Assembly: GCA_046729975.1 (NCBI GenBank)
Contig: JBKPHS010000138.1
Coordinates: 1 to 13,723 of the forward strand
Length of the DNA: 13,723 nt
Direction: 5' to 3'
DNA from: JBKPHS01 sp046729975
GTDB taxonomy: Bacteria > Actinomycetota > Thermoleophilia > Solirubrobacterales > Thermoleophilaceae
Under the pieces are notes generated by a model. It searched no databases and was not told the DNA's origin. It saw nothing but the letters and a program-made list of their open reading frames with translations. Position 1 is the stretch's first letter. Every line of letters starts with the position of its first letter. Made by a program: the position numbers and the translations under genes. Below are positions 6,562-11,795 of this stretch, piece by piece.

Positions 6562-7509
6562 TCAGATCAGTCGGCCGAACCAGCGCATGGACATGCCCAT
6601 TCCGGCCAGCAGAAGCAGCAGACCGCCGCCTGCGAAGGCGGAGGTGACCTGGCGTTTCTCGTTCTTGCGGCCGAGCTGAGAGCCGAGCCGCTCGTAGATC
6701 TCCTTGAGGCGGGGCGCGGTGTCCGCCGTGTAGGTCCTGCCGCCGGACGCGCGCGCGATCTCGGCCAGTGACGCGGGATCGGGGGGTACCCGCCGGGTCA
6801 CGGTCCCGCCGCCGCGCCTCGGGACGGTGATCGTTCCCTGCGCCGTGCCGAGCGCCACGGTGGAGACGGGAACGCGCTGCCTTCGCGCGGCGATTGCAGC
6901 GGTAACGGGATCGCGACCGCTCGTCGAGGCGCCATCCGAGAGGAGGACGACCGCGACCGGCGCCCGGCGATCACGCGCGCGCAGCGTCCGCACTGCCGCC
7001 GCGATCGCCTCGCCGGTGGCCGTCCCGCCGCTGGACCTCATGCCGTCGATCCCCGCCTGGACGGCATCCCGGTCGCGAGTGGGGCTCTGCAGCACGCGCG
7101 GCGTCCCGTTGAAGGCCAGCAGTCCTACGTTCACCTCGTCGGGAACCTCGTAGAGGAACCGCCGTGCAGCCCGCTTGGCGGCGACGAGCCGGTTGGGCTG
7201 AACGTCAACCGCGGTCATGGAGCCGGAGACGTCGATGGCGAGCGCTATCGACGCGCGCTCCACCGGAACGGCGACCGTGCGCTGCGGCTTAGCCGCGGCG
7301 ACGATCAGGATGGCGAGCGCGAGAGCCACCGCTGCCATCCCGGCGTGCCGGCGCCAGCCGGGACGGCGCGGGGCGACCGACGGCTGAAGGACGGGGGCCG
7401 CGAACGCGGCGGCGGCGGCACGGCGCCGCCGCTGCTCTGCGGCGTACCACGCTCCGAGCAGAGGCAGCACGAGCAGCGCCAGCAGGACCAGCGGCTCGCC
7501 AAAGCTCAT
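6562..7509 (-). CDS. VWA-domain membrane protein (BatA-like), proximal paralog
   Basis: 315 residues. Membrane segments lie at about 5-22, 56-73 and 292-306, with the VWA domain between the last two. The MIDAS site is canonical: IDVSGSM (Asp93, Ser95, Ser97), Thr163 (GGTAT) and Asp192 (LLSDGA). The domain should bind a divalent metal and a protein partner, facing the outside or inside depending on topology. It is a paralog of the distal VWA gene, but with an intact DxSGS motif. An inserted basic Gly-rich loop (about 228-242) replaces the Pro-rich loop of the paralog. Its ATG overlaps the HtrA stop as ATGA, tying its translation to the protease. Together with MoxR and DUF58 it forms the known MoxR-VWA set, similar in content to Bat-type operons. 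Confidence 0.92.
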   Translation of the reverse strand: MSFGEPLVLLALLVLPLLGAWYAAEQRRRRAAAAAFAAPVLQPSVAPRRPGWRRHAGMAAVALALAILIVAAAKPQRTVAVPVERASIALAIDVSGSMTAVDVQPNRLVAAKRAARRFLYEVPDEVNVGLLAFNGTPRVLQSPTRDRDAVQAGIDGMRSSGGTATGEAIAAAVRTLRARDRRAPVAVVLLSDGASTSGRDPVTAAIAARRQRVPVSTVALGTAQGTITVPRRGGGTVTRRVPPDPASLAEIARASGGRTYTADTAPRLKEIYERLGSQLGRKNEKRQVTSAFAGGGLLLLLAGMGMSMRWFGRLI

Positions 7510-8705
7510 GGCGTGCGGGCAGGCCGTGTTCCGAGGGTCACACCAATGGTGGAGTTGGATCCGTCCCGCTCGACCTGGACGTCGATCCTGTCGCCGGGGC
7601 GGTCGTCCGCGATCGCGGCAGCGATGTCGGATGGCTCCTTAACGGCCTCGCCGTCGACGCGCTTCACGACGTCGCCCGTCCTGATGCCCGCGCGCTCCGC
7701 GGGCCCGCCACCGACCACGCTCTGCACCTCCGCACCGGATGAAGCGGCGGCCGAGCTCTCGAGGCCCAGGTACGCGCGATCGATCGTCTGGCCGCGTTCC
7801 AGGCGCGGCACGACCTCGCGCACCGTGTTGGACGGCACGGCGAAGCCGATGCCCACGTTGCCCTGGGAGCCGGCCGTCTCGATCTGCGAGTTCACGCCGA
7901 TGACCCGGCCGGAGTCGTCGAGCAGCGGACCGCCTGAGTTCCCGGGGTTGATCGGGGCGTCGGTCTGTATGACGGAGTCGATGGAGAAGCCGTTGGGCGC
8001 CCGGATCTCGCGCCCCACGCCCGAGACGATCCCCTCCGTCGCCGTCCGGTCGAGCCCGAACGGGTTGCCGATCGCGATGGCGATGTCGCCGACCTGAACC
8101 TCGCGAGAGTCGGCGAGCGCAAGTGGCTTGACGCCGTCCGGCACGCTCGCCGGATCGATCCTCAGCGCGGCCAGGTCGCTGGAGGGGTCGGTACCGAGCA
8201 CGTCGGCGTCGATCGAGCCGCCGTCGCTGCCGAAGCGCACGGTCACGCGGTCGTTCTGGCCGGCCACGTGGGCGTTCGTGACGATCGTGCCGTCGCGGTC
8301 GATCAGGAAGCCCGTGCCGGTGGCGTTGCCCGCTCGGATCGAGACCACCGCCGGGCTCGCCGCCGCATAGACCGCGCCCGCGCGGGTCTGCCCCTGCCGG
8401 GGCTTGAGCGGCTCGCGGGACACCGCGGGGAGCGGATCAGAGTTGCCGTTGTCGCCGCCGCTCACCAGCGCGCCGGCGGCGAAGGCGCCGCCGAAGAGGA
8501 GAGCGGCAAGGCTCAGCGCCACCGCCGCGCGCCTCCGCAGCCTGCCCGACCGCGCGGACCGCGCGGGGGCTGCCGGGGCGGCCTCGGGCGGTGCGTCCTC
8601 GGCCCTCTCGGGTCGCGCCGCCCATTCCTCCGTGGCGGCCTCGCGGGCGCGCTCGGACTCGCTGCGCCAGTCGCCGGCCCAGAGGTGTCGGGGGGAGGGG
8701 GTCAC
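7506..8705 (-). CDS. HtrA/DegP-type membrane-anchored serine protease with PDZ domain
   Basis: 399 residues. A cytoplasmic charged, Ala/Pro-rich tail (1-58) leads into one membrane helix (about 61-81), placing the rest outside the membrane. The S1C trypsin-like domain (about 108-300) has the full triad: His146 in TNAHV, Asp177 in SSDLAAL and Ser257 in GNSGGP. A single PDZ domain follows (about 312-395), with GGPAERAGIRTGDVV. The layout matches mycobacterial PepD and other actinobacterial HtrA proteases, which degrade or refold damaged envelope proteins. The start is GTG at 8703-8705. It lacks a clear Shine-Dalgarno sequence, but an in-frame stop lies at 8736-8738 with no other start between, so 8705 is the longest possible. 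It heads the operon and lies opposite a MprAB-like two-component locus. The 11-nt repeats at 8729-8772 sit just upstream and probably control it. Confidence 0.95.
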   Translation of the reverse strand: MTPSPRHLWAGDWRSESERAREAATEEWAARPERAEDAPPEAAPAAPARSARSGRLRRRAAVALSLAALLFGGAFAAGALVSGGDNGNSDPLPAVSREPLKPRQGQTRAGAVYAAASPAVVSIRAGNATGTGFLIDRDGTIVTNAHVAGQNDRVTVRFGSDGGSIDADVLGTDPSSDLAALRIDPASVPDGVKPLALADSREVQVGDIAIAIGNPFGLDRTATEGIVSGVGREIRAPNGFSIDSVIQTDAPINPGNSGGPLLDDSGRVIGVNSQIETAGSQGNVGIGFAVPSNTVREVVPRLERGQTIDRAYLGLESSAAASSGAEVQSVVGGGPAERAGIRTGDVVKRVDGEAVKEPSDIAAAIADDRPGDRIDVQVERDGSNSTIGVTLGTRPARTP

Positions 8706-8728
8706 CGGCCACAGTCGAACGGCCGGCC

Positions 8729-8772
8729 CTAACGGCTACCTGAACGGTGCCTAAGGGTGGATTAAGAAGTTC
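8729..8772. promoter_or_regulatory. Four 11-nt-phased direct repeats: candidate OmpR-family response-regulator operator
   Basis: Units start at 8729 (CTAACGG), 8740 (CTGAACG), 8751 (CTAAGGG) and 8762 (TTAAGAA). They are head to tail with a period of exactly 11 nt and share the core YTRA. Tandem half-sites one helical turn apart are how OmpR/PhoB-family regulators bind. The array ends where a -35-like hexamer begins (8770) for the plus-strand operon, and begins 24 bp upstream of the htrA start. The response regulator at 9702 is the obvious candidate ligand. The repeats are degenerate and were found by eye. Confidence 0.5.
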
Positions 8773-8798
8773 GGCAGGCCGGGGCGGTTTCTTACACT
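8770..8798 (+). promoter_or_regulatory. Candidate promoter of the repeat protein/two-component operon
   Basis: TTCGGC (8770-8775) and TACACT (8793-8798) are 17 nt apart. The -35 is poor and the -10 fair, which is what an activator-dependent promoter would look like. The phased repeats directly upstream would place a bound activator next to RNA polymerase. The implied leader is about 70 nt. Confidence 0.35.
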
Positions 8799-8832
8799 CG
8801 CCACAATCGGAAAGCCGACGCTGGGCTCGCTA

Positions 8833-8852
8833 CCGGGGCCTGAAGGTCCTGG
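8833..8852 (+). other. Hairpin in the 5' leader of the repeat-protein gene
   Basis: CCGGGGCC (8833-8840), loop TGAA, GGTCCTGG (8845-8852) pair over 8 positions in RNA, two of them G-U. The stem ends 12 nt before the Shine-Dalgarno GGAGGT (8865-8870). It could stabilise the transcript or tune ribosome access. It matches no known riboswitch. Confidence 0.35.
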
Positions 8853-8875
8853 ATCACGACCCACGGAGGTGACCA

Positions 8876-9688
8876 ATGAGCAGACGCACGAAGCAGATCG
8901 GAGCCTTGCTCGGCGGCGCGGCGGCGCTGTCCTTCGCCGGCTACGCGCTCGGCAGCCAGTCCGGCGACGGAGTCGCAACGGCCGACCGCTCGGGCGACCA
9001 GGCGGCCGACCACAACGGGCGTCGCGCGTTCGGACCCGGCGGGTTCGGTCTCGATCGCTTGGCGGACCGGCTCGGGGTCGAGCGGTCGAAGCTCGAGGAC
9101 GCCCTCGCCGACATCCGCGCGCAGCAGCCGCGCAAGGACCCCCGCGAGGAGTTCGCCGCGGCGCTGGCGGACAAGCTGAACCTCGACGCCGACAAGGTCA
9201 GCTCGGCGCTCCAGCGGCTGGCGCCCGACCGCGGCAAGCGGCACGAGCGGCTCCAGGACCTGGCCGTCGCCCTCGCCAAGGAGCTGAACGTCGACGCCGA
9301 CAAGGTTCGCTCGGCCTTCGAGAACGCCCGCCCCGATCGCCGCTCGTTCCGGCGAGGCGACCGCGACGCGTTCCTCCAGTCGATCGCCAAGGATCTGGGC
9401 GTGACCACGGCGGAGCTGCGTGCGGCGCTCGAGAAAGTCAAGCCGGACCGGCCGCCGCGCCGAGGCGGCGCTCGCGGCCCCGCTCTCGACGACCTGGCGA
9501 AGGCGCTGGGCGTCGACAGGAGCAAGCTCGAGTCCGCGCTCGACGAGATCCGCTCGGAGTGGGAAGCGCGCTTCAAGGAGCGGCGTGAGGCGTTCGCCAA
9601 GGCCCTCGCCGAGCGGCTGAACATCCCTCTGTCCCGAGTCCAGGACGCGCTCCCCGCTGGGCCGCCGCACGGGCGGCACGGACCCTAG
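8876..9688 (+). CDS. Exported or anchored protein of six tandem ~36-residue helical repeats
   Basis: 270 residues, family not recognised. The N-terminus (KQIGALLGGAAALSFAGYAL after a basic start) is a signal peptide or membrane anchor. It is followed by a polar linker (28-58). Residues 62-260 hold six copies of a motif of the form LAxxLgVdxxKLxxALxxir, starting at 62, 97, 133, 170, 207 and 244, spaced 35, 36, 37, 37 and 37. Each copy looks like a helix-turn-helix hairpin joined by a charged linker rich in Arg, Asp and Pro. There is no cysteine and no enzyme motif, so a binding or scaffold role in the envelope is likely. The start is fixed by GGAGGT at 8865-8870, 5 nt before the ATG. It leads the operon with the response regulator and kinase, so it may be a target, a sensor partner (as CpxP is to CpxA) or both; that is inference. 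The stop TAG overlaps the next gene's Shine-Dalgarno sequence. Confidence 0.88.
   Translation: MSRRTKQIGALLGGAAALSFAGYALGSQSGDGVATADRSGDQAADHNGRRAFGPGGFGLDRLADRLGVERSKLEDALADIRAQQPRKDPREEFAAALADKLNLDADKVSSALQRLAPDRGKRHERLQDLAVALAKELNVDADKVRSAFENARPDRRSFRRGDRDAFLQSIAKDLGVTTAELRAALEKVKPDRPPRRGGARGPALDDLAKALGVDRSKLESALDEIRSEWEARFKERREAFAKALAERLNIPLSRVQDALPAGPPHGRHGP
9059..9655 (+). repeat. Six in-frame coding repeats, about 105-111 bp each
   Basis: The DNA coding residues 62-260 of the preceding protein carries six diverged units starting near 9059, 9164, 9272, 9383, 9494 and 9605. Protein similarity is clear (LA..L.V...K...AL), but the DNA has drifted, so the expansion is old and not an unstable satellite. 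Confidence 0.75.
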
Positions 9689-9692
9689 GAGG
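9687..9692 (+). promoter_or_regulatory. Shine-Dalgarno AGGAGG that decides the response-regulator start
   Basis: A perfect AGGAGG shares two bases with the TAG stop of the upstream gene. It stands 9 nt before an ATA at 9702-9704. No ATG, GTG or TTG occurs in that frame between the upstream stop (9618-9620) and GTG 9753. The site therefore points to ATA 9702 as the start and suggests coupling with the upstream gene. Confidence 0.7.
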
Positions 9693-9701
9693 CCGTCGGC
9701 G

Positions 9702-10388
9702 ATAAGCAGCACGCCTGAGCCACTCGTCCTCGTCGTAGACGACGAGGCGACCGTGCGCCAAGCCCTCGAGCGTGCCCTGCGCCTCGAGGGCTTCGCCGTG
9801 GTCACCGCCGCGGGCGGCCGCGAGGCGCTGAAGGAGGTCGCGCAGCGCCCGCCCGCCGTGATCGTGCTCGACATCACGATGCCCGACCTCGACGGCGTCA
9901 GCGTCCTGCGCCGGCTGCGTGCCGACGGCCTGGAGGTGCCGGTCTGCATCCTCTCCGCCCGCGACGAGGTCGAGGACCGGGTCGCGGGACTCCAGGCCGG
10001 GGCGGACGACTACCTCGTCAAGCCGTTCGCGCTCGCCGAGCTGACCGCCCGGCTCCACGCCCTGCTGCGGCGCAGCGGCGTGGACCTTTCGGGCACGCTC
10101 GTGCTCGGCGAGCTCGTGGTCGATGCCCGGCGACACGTCGCCACACGGGCCGGGCGGGACCTCGGTCTAACGCGGCGCGAGTTCGCCCTGCTCGAGACGT
10201 TCGCCCGCCACCCCGGCCAGGTGCTATCCCGGGAGCAGCTCTTGAGACAGGTCTGGGGATACAACTTCGACGTGGACACGAACGTCGCGGACGTCTTCGT
10301 CGGCTATCTGCGCCGCAAGCTCGAGGCAGAAGGAGAGAGCCGCATCCTGCACACGGTGCGCGGGGTGGGCTGGGCGCTACGGTCATGA
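9702..10388 (+). CDS. OmpR-family response regulator, MprA-like, with apparent ATA start
   Basis: 228 residues when started at ATA 9702. The receiver domain (about 7-120) has the acidic pair Asp13-Asp14 in VVDDE, phosphoacceptor Asp57 in IVLDITMPDLDG, Ser85 in ILSARD and Lys107 in YLVKPF. The winged-helix DNA-binding domain (about 130-226) has LTRREFALLETFARHPGQVL, the SREQLL segment and VGYLRRKLEAEG. It resembles MprA, which in mycobacteria controls envelope-stress genes. The first canonical start, GTG 9753, would remove the VVDDE acidic pocket and the first beta strand and cannot give a working receiver. ATA 9702 lies 9 nt behind a perfect AGGAGG and yields a normal N-terminus. Either a rare ATA start or a base error for ATG is implied. 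Its TGA overlaps the kinase ATG. Likely targets are the phased repeats at 8729-8772. Confidence 0.93.
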   Translation: MSSTPEPLVLVVDDEATVRQALERALRLEGFAVVTAAGGREALKEVAQRPPAVIVLDITMPDLDGVSVLRRLRADGLEVPVCILSARDEVEDRVAGLQAGADDYLVKPFALAELTARLHALLRRSGVDLSGTLVLGELVVDARRHVATRAGRDLGLTRREFALLETFARHPGQVLSREQLLRQVWGYNFDVDTNVADVFVGYLRRKLEAEGESRILHTVRGVGWALRS

Positions 10389-11779
10389 GGGCGCCGCGCA
10401 GCCTTCGCGCCCGGATCGCACTGGCCGCGGTTGCCGCTGTCGTTGTCACGGGCGTGGCGGCGGGCGCCGTGCTCGTAGCGGAGGTGGGGCGTGACGGCCG
10501 GCAAGCCCTCGACCGGCAGCTCCAAGACCGGGCGGTGTCACTCGTGCGCGGCGGGCCGGAGCCGCCCGGGTTCGGCGGTCGGCCACCTCCAGAGCACGAC
10601 GAGCGGCTCCTGGCCGGCAGCGGGACCTTCGTGCAGGTGTCGTTCGGCGGCCGAGTGGTCGATCGCCGCGGAGATGTCCCGGACGACCCGCCCGAGGTCC
10701 CCGCCGGGGACGGCTTCAGCACCGTCCGGATCGGCGGTCAGCCGTGGCGGTCCCTGACCTTCACCTCCGCCCGCGGCGGCGACCTGCGCTACCAGATCCT
10801 CAGCAGCCTCGAGCCCGTCGACGACCGCGTCGCGCACATCCGCCGCATCGTCATCCTGCTCGGGCTCGGGGCTCTGGCGCTCACGGGGCTAGCGGCCTGG
10901 GCTTTCACCACCGTGGCGATACGGCCGCTCGCTCGGCTGCGCGAGGGGGCAGCCCGTGTCAGCGGCGCGGAGGACCTGAGCACCTCGCTCCCGGAGGAGG
11001 AAGGCCCGGACGAGGTCCGCTCGCTCGCCCACGCTCTCAACGAGATGCTCGCCCGGCTCCGCGCCTCGACGGACGCCATGCAGCGAGCGCTCGCCGCGAC
11101 GCGCCGCTTCGCGCGCGATGCCGGGCACGAGCTGCGCACGCCGCTCACGGGGTTGCGCGCGAACCTGGACGCCCTCGAGCGCAATCCGCGCCTCTCGCTG
11201 CAGGAGCGACAGACGCTGGTCCGCGAGATCACGGCGGAGCAGGAGCGCATCGTGCACCTCCTCGACGGCCTGCAGGCGCTCGCCCGCGGCGACGCCGCGG
11301 AGTCCCTTCCGCGGGAGCACGTGGAGCTCGCGGACCTGGTCGATTCGGCCCTCTACGCGGCTCGCCGCCGCCATCCGGGCGTGACCTACGAGCTCGAGGA
11401 TCGAATCGCCGATGCCGCCGTCCACGGCTGGGCCGGCGGGCTGCGCCTGCTCGTGGACAACCTGCTCGACAACGCGGCCATCCACGGGCGCAGCGACGGG
11501 CTGGTGCGGGTCGGCCTCGAGCGCGACGACGGCGCCCTGGTCGTCCGGGTCGACGACGACGGACCGGGCGTGCCCGGGTCGGAGCGCGACCGGGTTCTCC
11601 AGCCGTTCGCACGCGGCCAGTCCGCGAACGCCTCCGGGACCGGCCTCGGCTTGGCAATCGTGTCCCAGCAGGTCGCGCTGCACGGCGGGGTCATGCGGCT
11701 CGGCGGATCGGGTCTCGGAGGCCTGGCGGTCGAGGTCCGCCTGCCGGCCGGACCGACCGTGGCCGGCCCGCCGGCGTAG
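10385..11779 (+). CDS. Membrane sensor histidine kinase (MprB/BaeS-like)
   Basis: 464 residues. Transmembrane helices at about 11-33 and 154-176 bracket an extracytoplasmic sensor region of ~120 residues with a Pro/Gly-rich stretch (55-70) and no recognised fold. A HAMP domain follows (about 177-232). The dimerisation and phosphoacceptor segment has FARDAGHELRTPLTGLRANL with His248; Gly replaces the common Ser before the His. The ATPase domain has the N box DNLLDNAAIHG (358-368), G1 VDDDGPGVPG (389-398), the F-box-like VLQPFARG and G2 GTGLGLAIV (418-426). It is a complete class I kinase. It overlaps the regulator by 4 bp (ATGA), so the pair is cognate. By family it autophosphorylates on His248 in response to an envelope signal and passes phosphate to Asp57 of the regulator. 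The sensed signal is unknown; the repeat protein could modulate it. Confidence 0.95.
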   Translation: MRAPRSLRARIALAAVAAVVVTGVAAGAVLVAEVGRDGRQALDRQLQDRAVSLVRGGPEPPGFGGRPPPEHDERLLAGSGTFVQVSFGGRVVDRRGDVPDDPPEVPAGDGFSTVRIGGQPWRSLTFTSARGGDLRYQILSSLEPVDDRVAHIRRIVILLGLGALALTGLAAWAFTTVAIRPLARLREGAARVSGAEDLSTSLPEEEGPDEVRSLAHALNEMLARLRASTDAMQRALAATRRFARDAGHELRTPLTGLRANLDALERNPRLSLQERQTLVREITAEQERIVHLLDGLQALARGDAAESLPREHVELADLVDSALYAARRRHPGVTYELEDRIADAAVHGWAGGLRLLVDNLLDNAAIHGRSDGLVRVGLERDDGALVVRVDDDGPGVPGSERDRVLQPFARGQSANASGTGLGLAIVSQQVALHGGVMRLGGSGLGGLAVEVRLPAGPTVAGPPA

Positions 11780-11795
11780 CTGCAACCGCTGCTAC
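11776..11795. terminator. Hairpin carrying the stop codons of two convergent genes
   Basis: GTAGCTGC (11776-11783), loop AACC, GCTGCTAC (11788-11795) pair over eight positions with one T-T mismatch. The kinase TAG (11777-11779) lies in the left arm and the nrdJ TAG (CTA at 11792-11794 on this strand) in the right arm. The genes are only 12 bp apart, so this is the only structure that could act as a bidirectional terminator. It has no T-tract. Confidence 0.4.

Noticed and set aside
4160..6679. Open plus-strand frame of 839 codons opposite moxR, DUF58 and the VWA genes
   Set aside because: It is antisense to genes with intact domain motifs, is very Arg/Ala-rich and shows no protein motif. Long false frames are expected at this GC content.
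8706..8770. A specific -35/-10 pair for the htrA operon
   Set aside because: Several AT-rich hexamers exist on the minus strand, but none has convincing spacing and sequence together.
9059..9655. CRISPR-like or satellite array
   Set aside because: The periodicity is in the protein, not in identical DNA repeats, and the frame is continuous coding sequence.
9753..9755. GTG as the response-regulator start
   Set aside because: It would delete the first beta strand and the VVDDE acidic pocket needed for phosphorylation, and it lacks a Shine-Dalgarno sequence.
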